Shown: positions 1 through 8,957, counted from the first letter of the stretch. The stretch is 64,000 bases of DNA from Desulfuromonas sp. KJ2020 (GCF_024197615.1 NZ_JAKUKE010000003.1:665717-729716), one strand, 5' to 3'. Notes: generated by a model not told the origin, from the letters alone. Made by a program: numbers and translations.

Positions 1-528
1 GATGTCATTATCCAGATGATGATGCTCGCCTTTGGTGGCATCATCCTGCTGGTGACCCGCATCAAGGCCGCCAAGGTTTCCGACGGCGTCGTGTTCAAGC
101 AGGGGATGGTGGCGGCCATCGCCATCTTCGGTATCGCCTGGATGAGCGACACCTATTTCCAGTTCGCCATGCCCAGCTTCAAAGCGGGCATCACCGAGAT
201 GGTCAACAATTTCCCCTGGACCTTCGCCCTCGCCATGTTTGCCGTCTCGGTCGTCATCAACAGCCAGGCCGCGACCTGCATCATGATGCTGCCGGTGGGG
301 CTGGCTCTTGGATTGTCGCCGGCCCTGCTCATTGCCATCATGCCATCGAGCTACGGCTACTTTTTCATCCCCAACTATCCCTCCGATATCGCCACCATCA
401 ACTTCGATATCTCGGGAACGACGAAGATCGGCAAATTCTACTTTAACCACAGTTTCATGATGCCGGGGTTTTTCGCGGTGGTGACGGCCTGCATTGTCGG
501 CTACGGCCTGGCGATGGTGCTGATCTGA
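1..528 (+). CDS. Anaerobic C4-dicarboxylate carrier, Dcu family (3' part)
   Basis: This is the C-terminal part of an inner-membrane Dcu-type carrier, which exchanges or takes up fumarate, malate, aspartate and succinate in anaerobes. The frame is open to the window edge, so the start lies upstream; 175 residues are visible. Recognisable Dcu features are the segment SQAATCIMMLP, then PSSYGYFFIPNYPSD, then SGTTKIGKFYFNHSFM before a last hydrophobic helix. The spacing of hydrophobic segments fits four or five C-terminal membrane helices. I cannot tell DcuA from DcuB. A strong bidirectional terminator follows at once, so this gene ends its transcript. Confidence 0.85.
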   Translation, partial: DVIIQMMMLAFGGIILLVTRIKAAKVSDGVVFKQGMVAAIAIFGIAWMSDTYFQFAMPSFKAGITEMVNNFPWTFALAMFAVSVVINSQAATCIMMLPVGLALGLSPALLIAIMPSSYGYFFIPNYPSDIATINFDISGTTKIGKFYFNHSFMMPGFFAVVTACIVGYGLAMVLI

Positions 529-563
529 TATAGCCACCCGCAGGACGCAACATCAAAAAAAGC

Positions 564-598
564 AAGGGCCGCTTCTTTTCGGGAGGCGGCCCTTTTTT
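564..598. terminator. Bidirectional intrinsic terminator between Dcu gene and dmeF
   Basis: A GC-rich hairpin has arms 564-575 and 583-594 (core GGGCCGC/GCGGCCC, one G-U pair). T-rich runs lie on both outer sides, so it can stop the plus-strand Dcu transcript and the minus-strand dmeF transcript, which converge here. Confidence 0.85.
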
Positions 599-602
599 GT
601 GC

Positions 603-1586
603 TCAGGCAGTCGGGGAACAGGAGCAGTCGGGGTCTTCACAGGGATGCACCTCGACACTCACATGAATAACATGAGGCAGGGTTTTTAATCGATTCTGAT
701 AGTCCTCGGCGGTGTGTCCGCAGCCGGTGACGACGGAGGCGACCAGGGCGAGGTCCCGGGAGCCGATGGGCCAGAGGTGCAGATCGATGACGCGGCTTTC
801 CTGGTCGGCTTCGATCAGTTCCCTGGCCCGGGCTTTCAAGGTATCGGTAACGCCACCATCGAGGAGGATCACGGCAGTTGTCTTGATCAGCTGGTAGGCC
901 CACCGGCTGATGAGTAGGCCGCCGACGATGCCCATGACGGGATCGAGAGCCGTCCAGCCCAGAAAGCGGCCGGTCAGCAGGGCCACCAGGGCGAAGATGG
1001 AGGTGAGCGCATCGGCAATGACGTGCAGGTAGGCGGCCCGGTAGCTGTGATCGTGCTGACCGCCCTGCGCGGGCTCATGCGGGCCGTCAGCATGGTCGTG
1101 CTGATGGCCCTCTTCGGCAGTGTGCAGGATCATGACGCTGGCGACATTGACGATCAGGCCGATCAGGGTGATGCCGATTGCTTCATTGAAAGCAATGGTC
1201 ACGGGGTTCAGCAGACGCTGGATCGATTCAACGATCATCCAGAGACCGGCCAGGCCCAGAAACAGGGCGCTGGTGTAGCCGGCCAGCACGCCGAATTTGC
1301 CGGTGCCGAAGGAGAAATATTCGGAGTCGCTGTGCCGTCGGGCCAGCCGATAGGCGGCGTAGGTGATCCCCAGGGCGAAGGCGTGGGTGCCCATGTGCCA
1401 GCCATCGGCCAGCAGGGCCATCGACCCTGTCAGATGGCCGGCGACAATCTCGACCGCCATGGTGACAAGCGTCAGCAGAATGACCCAGAGGGTTCGTCGC
1501 TCATTGCCTGGATTGATCTCGGTGTATTCATGGGAGTGGGCCAGACGCTCGGCGGTCTGTTCGTGTCGATTCATTTCCATCCTCAT
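603..1586 (-). CDS. dmeF: CDF cation efflux transporter, DmeF type (Ni/Co)
   Basis: A 327-residue cation diffusion facilitator, expected to export divalent metals (Ni/Co by analogy with DmeF) from the cytoplasm by proton antiport. Six membrane segments are predicted. The metal-site signatures ADGWHMGTH in TM2 and HVIADALTS in TM5 are present. The loop between TM4 and TM5 is His-rich (HQHDHADGPHEP then GGQHDHSYR), as in DmeF. The C-terminal cytoplasmic domain ends in HPCEDPDCSCS, a Cys-rich tail that could also bind metal. The N-terminal stretch NERRTLWVILLT is typical of the DmeF subgroup. It stands alone on the minus strand. Substrate preference is inferred. Confidence 0.88.
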   Translation of the reverse strand: MRMEMNRHEQTAERLAHSHEYTEINPGNERRTLWVILLTLVTMAVEIVAGHLTGSMALLADGWHMGTHAFALGITYAAYRLARRHSDSEYFSFGTGKFGVLAGYTSALFLGLAGLWMIVESIQRLLNPVTIAFNEAIGITLIGLIVNVASVMILHTAEEGHQHDHADGPHEPAQGGQHDHSYRAAYLHVIADALTSIFALVALLTGRFLGWTALDPVMGIVGGLLISRWAYQLIKTTAVILLDGGVTDTLKARARELIEADQESRVIDLHLWPIGSRDLALVASVVTGCGHTAEDYQNRLKTLPHVIHVSVEVHPCEDPDCSCSPTA

Positions 1587-1661
1587 GCAGCGTGATTGGT
1601 ATGGCAGACGGTCGACCTCGGATCAACCTGCCCACAGGATTAACATGCCTGACCAAATGCG

Positions 1662-2150
1662 TCAACTATTGACTGGCGGCCGTCTTCGAAACAGGGCCGC
1701 CAGCAAACCGAGGAGCAATATCAGCGATACCCCCTGCAATGTCCAGAAAGACGCAAGTTTCAGCCAGGCAAAGGGGGCGGCGACATAGCGGATCAGCCAG
1801 GGGGAGAGGATGTCCAGCAGCAGGCTCAGCCCCAGTAGCCAGGTCAGTATGGCCTTGACGGGCGCCCCAAAGGGACAAAAGAGCAGCAAGTGGCTGAAGA
1901 CCACAAAGAACAGGCCCATGGCGAAGAGGTGAAAATGAGTCACTTCCAGAAGGCCAATAAAACTGCGCGGATTCATGAACTGTTCGGGGTCGCCCAAAAA
2001 ATAACGCACCACGCTCTGATAGCTGGAGCCGAGCTTGTGGTGAAACATCAGGATGCCGGTGACCCAGTGCAGCACAAAGTAGACATAGAAAAAAGCCAGG
2101 ATGACTTTGGATAAGGGGCTCTGGCCAGGACCGGTCATCATCACGCGCAT
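1662..2150 (-). CDS. Conserved integral membrane protein of the Fur-box operon
   Basis: A 162-residue protein with four predicted hydrophobic helices and several His residues near helix ends (LHWVTGILMFHHKLG, EVTHFHLF, FSHLLLF). This is compatible with a haem- or metal-binding inner-membrane redox protein but does not prove it. The ATG at 2150 has GGAG eight bases upstream inside the preceding gene, and the genes are two bases apart, so translation is probably coupled. It is third in an operon after a porin and an FMN-binding protein, downstream of Fur-like boxes. A role in iron-responsive electron transfer or metal uptake is plausible. I do not recognise the family by name. Confidence 0.7.
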   Translation of the reverse strand: MRVMMTGPGQSPLSKVILAFFYVYFVLHWVTGILMFHHKLGSSYQSVVRYFLGDPEQFMNPRSFIGLLEVTHFHLFAMGLFFVVFSHLLLFCPFGAPVKAILTWLLGLSLLLDILSPWLIRYVAAPFAWLKLASFWTLQGVSLILLLGLLAALFRRRPPVNS

Positions 2151-2152
2151 GC

Positions 2153-2692
2153 TTATTTCTCCGCTAAGAGGATGGAGCCCACCGCTGCGATCTTCCTGAC
2201 CTGTCTGGTGATCGCTTCGGCGGACAGGGTGGCACCGGAAATCGCCTGGATATCGCCGCCGACGCGCAGGTCGGGCGAGAGCTGGATGCCGCTGAACTGA
2301 TCGAGCCAGCGTTTGGCGGGCAGATATTCCGGCGGTTCGAAAAAGGCCAGAATCTCCGTGAAGCGGACGGTTCCATCCGCGTTGAGCACCACCATCACCG
2401 TTTCCGGCAGGGTGCGAACGACACCGGCCTCGATGGCTGCATAGCCGGTCGTCTGTTCTGCCTTCTTGCCCACATAAAAGGTGAAGATGGGGGAGTCAGG
2501 AAGAAGGCCGGAGAGCTTTTTGACCTGTTCCATTTCTGCCGTCGACAGGAAGAGATTGACCGTCTCGACCCGGTCGGCATCGGGAAACGCTCGTTTGAGA
2601 GCCTCGGACTTGGACATGAAGGCCTTGGCTAAAGACAGATCGGGAAAGAGCAGGAGAAGAACCAGACAGAGTGAGGCAATGGTTGTTTTCAT
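2153..2692 (-). CDS. Exported FMN-binding domain protein
   Basis: A 179-residue exported protein with an FMN_bind domain, the kind in which FMN is attached to Thr or Ser through a phosphoester bond. The start at 2692 gives a clear signal peptide (MKTTIASLCLVLLLL...SLAKA) and has GAGG nine bases upstream; an ATG further up lies before a terminator-like hairpin and is unlikely. The flavinylation-type motif ISGATLSAEAI lies near residue 155, with SGAT conserved. It sits between a porin gene and a four-helix membrane protein, so it may pass electrons between inner membrane and periplasm. Covalent flavin attachment would need an ApbE enzyme, not seen in this window. Confidence 0.82.
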   Translation of the reverse strand: MKTTIASLCLVLLLLFPDLSLAKAFMSKSEALKRAFPDADRVETVNLFLSTAEMEQVKKLSGLLPDSPIFTFYVGKKAEQTTGYAAIEAGVVRTLPETVMVVLNADGTVRFTEILAFFEPPEYLPAKRWLDQFSGIQLSPDLRVGGDIQAISGATLSAEAITRQVRKIAAVGSILLAEK

Positions 2693-2705
2693 GGGGTGCA
2701 TCCTC

Positions 2706-2744
2706 AAAAAAGGCCGGAGAGGTGGAGGCTGCCCCTCTCCGGCC
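2706..2744 (-). terminator. Intercistronic terminator/attenuator after the porin gene
   Basis: On the minus strand an 11-bp perfect stem (GGCCGGAGAGG/CCTCTCCGGCC, arms 2734-2744 and 2712-2722) is followed by six T. It lies between the porin and the FMN-binding gene. It should reduce read-through, making porin mRNA more abundant than the two distal genes. Confidence 0.8.
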
Positions 2745-2760
2745 ACATCACAACGGTTTG

Positions 2761-3963
2761 TTAGAAAATGTAGCCGAAGCCGATGTTGAGCTCGTCGGCG
2801 CGGACGCCGTCCTTCTTGTCGAAGTTGCTGTAGTCGGCCTTGATAACCACGTTGGGGATCGGCTTGTAGCTGAGACCCGTCACCAGCAGTTCCACATCCT
2901 CGTTGTTGCCGTCGTAATCGAGATTCTCGTAGCGCACGAAAGGGGCGAGGTAATGGCTGGTGCCCTGGACGAGGTGGGGCAGAATATTGTAGGCGGCCTC
3001 CCCGTAATAGGCGAAGATCTCGTCGGGGACATCGGCTCCGACGGCCTCGGCGTCATCGATCTTGACCTGAGAGGCGAGGGCCTTGAGCTCAAGGCCGCGC
3101 ACTTTGTACTGTGAGTGAATCTCGTAGATCTCGGTGAAGACATCGGCCTCACGGTTGCTGAGGTCGACAACCTGCCCCTGACCCGAATCGCCCAGGTAGA
3201 AGCTGCCGCCAATGTTCAGGCCGAGGATGGGTTCGTAATCGAGGCGGCCCACCAGGGCCCAGTCTTCTGCCTTGGTTTGGGAAGCTTTCTGGCGTCCGCC
3301 GCGCAAACCCTGGGCGGTAAAATCCTGCCCGTCAAAACCGTTCATGACATAGAGCTTGTAATCGATTTTGTCCGTCAGGCTGCCGAAGGCACCGACGCCC
3401 ATCTCCCGCCAGGTGGACGGAATAACCTGTCGTTCGACCAGCGGACGATCCACGCCATGAAAGAGGGTGGGTTCGTGCAGTTCGTTGGTGAGGCCCACCG
3501 GCGCCAGCAACAGGCCGCCGCGCAGGTTGATCTTGTCATGCAGCAGAAAATCGAGGCTGGCCATTTCGACATAGATCTCGTCAGCGTGTTCAATCTCGAT
3601 TTCCGTGTTCAGGATGATATTGTCGGTGAATTTGTAGCCGAAATAAAGAATGGCGCGCAGCATATCCGCCTGATCGATTTTGTCTCCCTTGTCGCTGGTG
3701 TAGTTTTTGAACTGGCCTTCGCCATAGCCACCAATGGAAAGGCCCTGGTTGAGCTTGTACACTTTGGAGGCCGCCGGCCCATAGCCGAAGGTCGAGCTGT
3801 ATTCGGCGTCTTCTACGGCCGATTCGTTTTTGAGTTTCTGCAGCTCTTCGGTGATCAGGTCCAGGCGACGCTCCAGCTCTTCGTTGCTGGCGGCAAAGCC
3901 GCTGACCGGAATAAAGGCCAGAAGCAGGGCAAAAATAACAGACAGGCGGACTAAAGGTTTCAT
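2761..3963 (-). CDS. Outer-membrane porin (phosphate-selective O/P-like)
   Basis: A 400-residue outer-membrane beta-barrel protein. It has a signal peptide ending SGFAAS, a short coiled coil at residues 27-50 (ELERRLDLITEELQKLKNE), then alternating beta-strand segments and the C-terminal signature GFGYIF with terminal Phe. The start may be ATG 3963 or GTG 3966; both follow GAGGAG. It is first in an operon whose promoter region holds two Fur-like boxes, so iron limitation probably induces it. The solute is unknown; the barrel resembles phosphate-selective/anion porins in general layout. Confidence 0.82.
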   Translation of the reverse strand: MKPLVRLSVIFALLLAFIPVSGFAASNEELERRLDLITEELQKLKNESAVEDAEYSSTFGYGPAASKVYKLNQGLSIGGYGEGQFKNYTSDKGDKIDQADMLRAILYFGYKFTDNIILNTEIEIEHADEIYVEMASLDFLLHDKINLRGGLLLAPVGLTNELHEPTLFHGVDRPLVERQVIPSTWREMGVGAFGSLTDKIDYKLYVMNGFDGQDFTAQGLRGGRQKASQTKAEDWALVGRLDYEPILGLNIGGSFYLGDSGQGQVVDLSNREADVFTEIYEIHSQYKVRGLELKALASQVKIDDAEAVGADVPDEIFAYYGEAAYNILPHLVQGTSHYLAPFVRYENLDYDGNNEDVELLVTGLSYKPIPNVVIKADYSNFDKKDGVRADELNIGFGYIF

Positions 3964-4035
3964 CACAGGTCATGCTCCTCAGGTTTAGGGGTTGGGTTGC
4001 AAGGGACCGGAATCCGCGGTGCCCTTGTGCGGAAA

Positions 4036-4050
4036 TGAAAATCGTTTTCA
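4036..4050. promoter_or_regulatory. Fur-like box 1
   Basis: TGAAAATCGTTTTCA is a perfect inverted repeat (6+3+6), close to the AT-rich Fur consensus. It lies 73 bp upstream of the porin start and is probably an iron-responsive operator. Confidence 0.65.
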
Positions 4051-4088
4051 GAAAATAGGGAAGCCGGCCTCGGCTGTCAAGAAGAAAA

Positions 4089-4103
4089 TGAAAGCCATTA
4101 TCA
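4089..4103. promoter_or_regulatory. Fur-like box 2
   Basis: TGAAAGCCATTATCA matches the right half of the Fur consensus (CATTATCA) and most of the left half. It lies 38 bp upstream of box 1, as expected for cooperative Fur sites. Confidence 0.55.
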
Positions 4104-4195
4104 AAAAATAAAGTGGGAGAGGGGTATCGACGAGAAGGCGGCGAATTTTTCGCAAGTTTGCATTCCCAGGTTGACTTGTTAGCCTTGAAAAGGGT

Positions 4196-4211
4196 GCAAG
4201 GCAGACCTTGC
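4196..4211. promoter_or_regulatory. Inverted repeat upstream of the copper operon
   Basis: GCAAGG-CAGA-CCTTGC is a perfect 6+4+6 repeat 51 bp upstream of the multicopper oxidase start. A further GCCTTG half-site lies just upstream (about 4182-4187). It is a candidate copper-responsive operator. No regulator gene is adjacent and I cannot place a convincing -35/-10 pair. Confidence 0.4.
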
Positions 4212-4261
4212 TCCCTAAGTGGGAATACTAAAAGCGGAATTCTTCGTTTAAAGGAGATGTC

Positions 4262-6034
4262 ATGAGCCAGGGAAACTATGTATCTCGCCGCCGTTTCATT
4301 CAGGGGGTGGGGTCCGCCTTTTTTCTTGCCGGGTTGCAGGCCACCTGGCCGCTTCCCCTCTGGGCCCGACCAAACCACTGGGGTCTTGATGGCCTGCCCT
4401 CGGCGCGGGACCGCTACGATCTGACCATTGGTTATTCCCCGATTGTCATCGACGGCCGCGAAGGGACGGCAACCGGCATCAATGGCACGGTGCCTGGTCC
4501 CCTCGTGCGGCTGCGTGAAGGGGATGAGGTCACCCTGAACGTCACCAACGCCCTGATGGACACGGAACACTCCTCCATTCACTGGCACGGGATATTGGTG
4601 CCCTTTCCCATGGATGGCGTGCCGGGGGTCAATTTCGCCGGCATTCCGCCTGGGGAGACCTACACCTATCGTTACAAGCTCGTCCAGTCGGGAACCTACT
4701 GGTATCACAGCCACTCCTTCCTGCAGGAACAGTCGGGCACCTACGGCCCCCTTATCATCGATCCCAGGGACGGCGAGCCCTGGCCCTATGATCAGGACTA
4801 CGTCGTGGTGCTTTCCGACTGGTCCTTTGAGAAGCCGGAGACACTCTTCCGGAATCTCAATCTGCTGGGCCACTATTACAATTATCAGCAGCGCACCCTG
4901 GGGGATTTGACCCGGGACATTCGTCAGGGCGGTTTCAAGGAGACCATGGACGAACGCCTGGCCTGGGGGAAGATGCGCATGAGCCCGGTGGATCTGGCCG
5001 ATGTGACGGGAGCAGCGTACACCTACCTGATGAACGGCAACAGCCCGGATATGAACTGGACGGGACTGTTCAACCCCGGCGAAACGGTGCGTCTGCGTTT
5101 TATCAACGCCTCGGCCATGAGCAACTTCGATGTGCGCATCCCCGGCCTCGACATGGACGTGGTCATGGCCGACGGCAAGGCGGTCAGGCCCGTGACCGTG
5201 CAGGAATTTCGCATTGGCGTGGCGGAGACCTACGATGTGCTGGTACGCCCTCGGGAAGATCGTCCCTTCACCCTCTTCGCCGAATCCATCGATCGCAGTG
5301 GGTATGCCCGCGGCACGCTTTCACCGGAGCCTGGTCTGTCGGCGCCGGTGCCACCGCTACGCAAGCGGCCCGTGCGCCGACTGCAGGATATCGGCATGGG
5401 TATGATGGTCGGTGAGATGAAGAACGGTGCGATGGGTGGAGGGCATGGAGGCCATGGCGGGCATGGAGAAATGGGCACAAAAGAGGATCCGCGCATTCCC
5501 GGACCGAACGGACCGCAGCCGTTTGTCCCCGACCGAAAGACCTCCGTCAATGTGGCCATGACCATTCCCAATCCCCGCTACCGCCTCGACGAACCTGGAC
5601 TCGGTCTCGGTCACGATGACTGGCGGGTTCTCACCTATGAAGACCTGACCTCTGACGAGCCGCCGGCATATGCCGATACGCCCGAGCGGGAAATGACCAT
5701 CCATATCACGGCCAACATGGAGCGCTACATGTTCTCCTTCGATGGCCTGAAATACTCCGAACATCCCGGTCCCTATCTGTTCCGTCACAACGAACGCCTG
5801 CGCCTGTTTCTGGTGAATCACACCATGATGGATCATCCGATTCACCTGCACGGTATGTGGATGCAGCTGGAAAACGGGGCCGACCGGCTGCCTTACAAGC
5901 ACACCATTCTGGTTAAGCCGGGTGAAGTTGTCTCCGCCCTGATCACGCCCATTGAAAAAGGGGACTGGGCGTTTCACTGTCATCTGCTTTTTCACATGGA
6001 AGCGGGCATGTTTCAGGTTGTGCGGGTGAGCTGA
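4262..6034 (+). CDS. pcoA: Periplasmic multicopper oxidase, CopA/PcoA type
   Basis: A 590-residue copper-resistance oxidase, expected to oxidise Cu(I) to less toxic Cu(II) in the periplasm. The N-terminus carries a Tat signal (SRRRFIQG) and AAAGGAG lies just upstream of the ATG. Copper-ligand motifs appear in order: HWHG near residue 107, WYHSH near 150, HPIHLHGMW near 525 and HCHLLFHMEAGM close to the C-terminus, together giving T1, T2 and T3 sites. A Met/His/Gly-rich insert (residues about 380-405, with repeated GGHGGHG) should bind extra copper, as in PcoA. It forms an operon with the outer-membrane partner 23 bp downstream. Confidence 0.93.
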   Translation: MSQGNYVSRRRFIQGVGSAFFLAGLQATWPLPLWARPNHWGLDGLPSARDRYDLTIGYSPIVIDGREGTATGINGTVPGPLVRLREGDEVTLNVTNALMDTEHSSIHWHGILVPFPMDGVPGVNFAGIPPGETYTYRYKLVQSGTYWYHSHSFLQEQSGTYGPLIIDPRDGEPWPYDQDYVVVLSDWSFEKPETLFRNLNLLGHYYNYQQRTLGDLTRDIRQGGFKETMDERLAWGKMRMSPVDLADVTGAAYTYLMNGNSPDMNWTGLFNPGETVRLRFINASAMSNFDVRIPGLDMDVVMADGKAVRPVTVQEFRIGVAETYDVLVRPREDRPFTLFAESIDRSGYARGTLSPEPGLSAPVPPLRKRPVRRLQDIGMGMMVGEMKNGAMGGGHGGHGGHGEMGTKEDPRIPGPNGPQPFVPDRKTSVNVAMTIPNPRYRLDEPGLGLGHDDWRVLTYEDLTSDEPPAYADTPEREMTIHITANMERYMFSFDGLKYSEHPGPYLFRHNERLRLFLVNHTMMDHPIHLHGMWMQLENGADRLPYKHTILVKPGEVVSALITPIEKGDWAFHCHLLFHMEAGMFQVVRVS

Positions 6035-6057
6035 GGTAAGACCGGAGAGGGGATACC

Positions 6058-6906
6058 ATGAAAAGATTCGTTTTATTGTTCGTGTTTGCCTTTTTGCCCG
6101 CTTTAAGCCTGGCCGCCGATGAAAAATCAGGAGAGCCCGTAACGGATTATTTTCCGTCGGATTATTCGGAGGCACCTTCTGCGCGCCCGGAAGGGAAAGG
6201 GATTGTCAAATATGCGGAAGACGGTGACTCGAAGGGGAATTTCGGCCGACAGCCGGTACACGACAACCAGCTCTTTGCCACCTTTAAGGCGGACCGTTTC
6301 GAACATCAGTGGAAAGAGCACGATGTCGAACTTTTTTTGTGGGATGTGCAGGGCTGGATTGGGGAGGACTACAACAAGCTTTACCTGAAAAGTGAGGGTG
6401 AGGTCCTGCTCGAAGACAGCCATCCCGTGGAGGAGGCTGACCTGGAGCTGCTGTACAGTCGCTCCCTTTCAAAATTCTGGGATGTGCAGTTCGGCTTCCG
6501 CCAGGACTTCCGGCCGCGGCCACAGCGAACCTTCGCCGCCTTGGGAATCCAGGGACTGGCCCCTTACTGGTTCGAAGTGGACGCCACCGCCTACCTGAGC
6601 GAGGACGGTGACCTGTCGGCTGCTCTGGAGGCCGAATACGAGGTCATGCTGACCCAGCGACTCCATGTCATCCCTCGACTGGAGATGGGGCTGTCGTTGC
6701 AGGATGTCCCCGAGTACGAGCAGTGGCAGGGGATAACGGATCTGACCCTCGGTGCCCGTCTCAGGTACCAGATCAGTCGGAAACTGGCCCCTTATGTGGG
6801 CGTTACCTGGCACCGCAAAATCGGCGAAACGGCCCATAACCTGAAAAAGGCGGGAGAAGATGTCGATGACCTGGGCGCCGTCGCCGGGGTGAGGTTCTGG
6901 TTCTAG
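6058..6906 (+). CDS. pcoB: Outer-membrane copper resistance protein CopB/PcoB
   Basis: A 282-residue beta-barrel protein with signal peptide MKRFVLLFVFAFLPALSLAA and conserved PcoB segments (LFLWDVQGWIGEDYNKLYLKSEGE, with positions near residues 82-105, then YSRSLSKFWDVQFGFRQD). It ends with GVRFWF, a typical C-terminal aromatic signature. It pairs with the multicopper oxidase upstream and probably binds or passes copper at the outer membrane. The Met-rich N-terminal extension found in some PcoB proteins is absent. A GGAGAGG ribosome site precedes the ATG. Confidence 0.92.
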   Translation: MKRFVLLFVFAFLPALSLAADEKSGEPVTDYFPSDYSEAPSARPEGKGIVKYAEDGDSKGNFGRQPVHDNQLFATFKADRFEHQWKEHDVELFLWDVQGWIGEDYNKLYLKSEGEVLLEDSHPVEEADLELLYSRSLSKFWDVQFGFRQDFRPRPQRTFAALGIQGLAPYWFEVDATAYLSEDGDLSAALEAEYEVMLTQRLHVIPRLEMGLSLQDVPEYEQWQGITDLTLGARLRYQISRKLAPYVGVTWHRKIGETAHNLKKAGEDVDDLGAVAGVRFWF

Positions 6907-6944
6907 GACCGAAATCCATTGAGAAAGGGGATTATCAAGTGCGG

Positions 6945-8957
6945 TCACCCATGCCGGGAGGGTGGCCGTACGTTTTGGCGGTCACTACCGGCGTAGGGGG
7001 ACTTCGACGGTTCCATCGGCTGGATCCGATAGCGCCGTTCCCGGTAGGCGATAGCAGGCCACAAGGCTTCGGCCAGGGCGTCTCGAATCAGCTCGGGTTC
7101 TTCCGTGGCCTCTTCCAGGCGGCCCTGGCGATAGACATACTGGCGGGCGGGCTTGTCGGGCGTGTGAATCACTACCTTTTCTCCGACCATATACGCCTGG
7201 TTGTTGCCAAACTGCATGATAGCCCGTCCGGGGTCGTCGCCGGGCAGCTGCAGCAGATCACGGCCGGGCATGGGGTGACTTGACTCGATACCCATGAGAG
7301 AGAGCAGGGTGGGAGGAAGGTCGAGTTGGCTGGCCACCTTGTCATAACGGCCGGGGACGATATCGGCGCCGAGGATCAAGGCCGGGATATGGAAATATTT
7401 GATGGGAACCAGCTCGTCTCCGAAAACCCGGTCCTCGTGGTCGGCCACCACCAGAAAAAGGGTATTGTCCCAGTAGGGAGCCTGCCGGGCCTTGGCCAAG
7501 AACTGGCCCAGGGCATAATCGGCATATTTGACGGCATTGGTGCGGGATTCTTTCGGCTGCTCGTACAATTCGATGCGGCCGTCGGGAAATTCGAAGGGGG
7601 AATGGTTGGAGACGCTGAAGACGAAGGTGAAGAAGGGTTGGTCCCCGTGAGCCAGCAGTTCCTCGTGGGTGCGCTGGAAGATGTCCTCGTCGCAGACGCC
7701 CCAGGATCCGCGAAAGGTCCAGTCGGTAAACTGTTTCTCGTCGATGACTCGGTCGAAGCCGTTGCCGAGGAAGAAGCTGCGCATATTGTCAAACTGGCTG
7801 TCGCCGCCGTAAATGAACTCGGACGTGTAGCCCTGTGATTTCAGCAGGCGGGCCAGAGTGAAGAAATTCTGCTGGGCCAGACCTAGTTTGACCACGCTGC
7901 GGGCCGGCGTGGGCGGAAAACCTGTGACGACCGCTTCGACGCCCCGGATGGAGCGGGTGCCGGTGGCATAGAGCTGGCTGAACCAGAGTCCCTTGGTGGA
8001 TAGCTTTTCCAACTCCGGTGTCAGTGGCAGGCCGCCAAGAGACTGGACATAGCTGGCCCCCAGGCTTTCTTCGAGAATAATGACCAGATTGAGCGGTTTT
8101 TGGCGTATTCTACCGGGAAGCTGACGATGGAGGGTGGGGATCTCCGGGCTGCTGAAAGCCGTTTCCGGTAGCCCCATGGCCTGGTGTACGCGGCGGAAGA
8201 CCTCCTCTTTGGGCATCTTGCCATAAAAGCGCACGGAGTCTGATTCATCCTGCAGGCGGGAAACAGCGTAACCCAGGGAATAGGCGGAACTGACGCCCAG
8301 CTGATTGACCAGCGGGTCGTTGCAAAAAGCCACCGTGCTCAGGTTGGCCGGGCGATGGCTGAAGCTGGAGCGGGCGCCGGCCAGCAGCACCAGGGCAATC
8401 AGCGGCATGACGGCCAGCCGTCGCCACAACCCCCAGGGATGGGACTTTTCAACCAGTCCGCGGCTCAGCGACCAGGCTCCCCAGGTCAGGAGGATCACCG
8501 CAACGGCCGCCAGCAGGAGGGGTAGTTTATAGGCGGCCCAAAGGGTCGCGAAGACCTCTTTCGGATGGTCGAGATACTCGAAGAAGAGGCGGTTGGGACG
8601 GCTGTCGTACTGATCGATGAAAGCCGGTGTCGCCGCCTCCATAAAGACGATGATCACCGTGTAGACCGCCAGCCAGGTCGGCAGTATTTTTCTCCAGACC
8701 TGCAATACGGTTTTTCGTCCGGGTAAGAGCAGGGCGACGAGGGTCGGCAGTGAAACGGCGTAGCAGAGCAGGACGACATCCATGCGCAGGCCGTAGCCGA
8801 GAACGGCCCAGAGACCGTCGACGGCCATGAGGCGTTCCCATTTCCAGGCCATGAGTCCAAGCCGGGTCAGACTCAGAAAAGATAAAGCAATCAGGAAGAA
8901 AACGGCGATCGGCAGAAGTGGCCCCAGAAGCTTGACGAAGCGATCGGTTCGGGACAT
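6945..8957 (-). CDS. LtaS-like membrane sulfatase / phosphoglycerol transferase
   Basis: A 670-residue inner-membrane enzyme of the LTA synthase/sulfatase superfamily. Five hydrophobic helices occupy residues 1-190, followed by an extracytoplasmic alkaline-phosphatase-fold domain. Expected catalytic residues are visible: a Glu in ILEESLGASY, the nucleophile region ATGTRSIRGVEAV and the metal-binding VVADHEDRV. In Gram-negative bacteria such proteins transfer phosphoglycerol or phosphoethanolamine to glycans or lipids; lipoteichoic acid itself is not expected here. It is monocistronic and convergent with pcoB. The substrate is unknown. Confidence 0.85.
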   Translation of the reverse strand: MSRTDRFVKLLGPLLPIAVFFLIALSFLSLTRLGLMAWKWERLMAVDGLWAVLGYGLRMDVVLLCYAVSLPTLVALLLPGRKTVLQVWRKILPTWLAVYTVIIVFMEAATPAFIDQYDSRPNRLFFEYLDHPKEVFATLWAAYKLPLLLAAVAVILLTWGAWSLSRGLVEKSHPWGLWRRLAVMPLIALVLLAGARSSFSHRPANLSTVAFCNDPLVNQLGVSSAYSLGYAVSRLQDESDSVRFYGKMPKEEVFRRVHQAMGLPETAFSSPEIPTLHRQLPGRIRQKPLNLVIILEESLGASYVQSLGGLPLTPELEKLSTKGLWFSQLYATGTRSIRGVEAVVTGFPPTPARSVVKLGLAQQNFFTLARLLKSQGYTSEFIYGGDSQFDNMRSFFLGNGFDRVIDEKQFTDWTFRGSWGVCDEDIFQRTHEELLAHGDQPFFTFVFSVSNHSPFEFPDGRIELYEQPKESRTNAVKYADYALGQFLAKARQAPYWDNTLFLVVADHEDRVFGDELVPIKYFHIPALILGADIVPGRYDKVASQLDLPPTLLSLMGIESSHPMPGRDLLQLPGDDPGRAIMQFGNNQAYMVGEKVVIHTPDKPARQYVYRQGRLEEATEEPELIRDALAEALWPAIAYRERRYRIQPMEPSKSPYAGSDRQNVRPPSRHG

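Larger units (their letters stand above)
3967..4261. other. Divergent regulatory region, porin operon / copper operon
   Basis: A 295-bp gene-free region between the minus-strand porin operon and the plus-strand copper operon. It holds two Fur-like boxes nearer the porin side and a GCAAGG/CCTTGC inverted repeat nearer the copper side. No small ORF with a ribosome site was seen. Confidence 0.7.
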
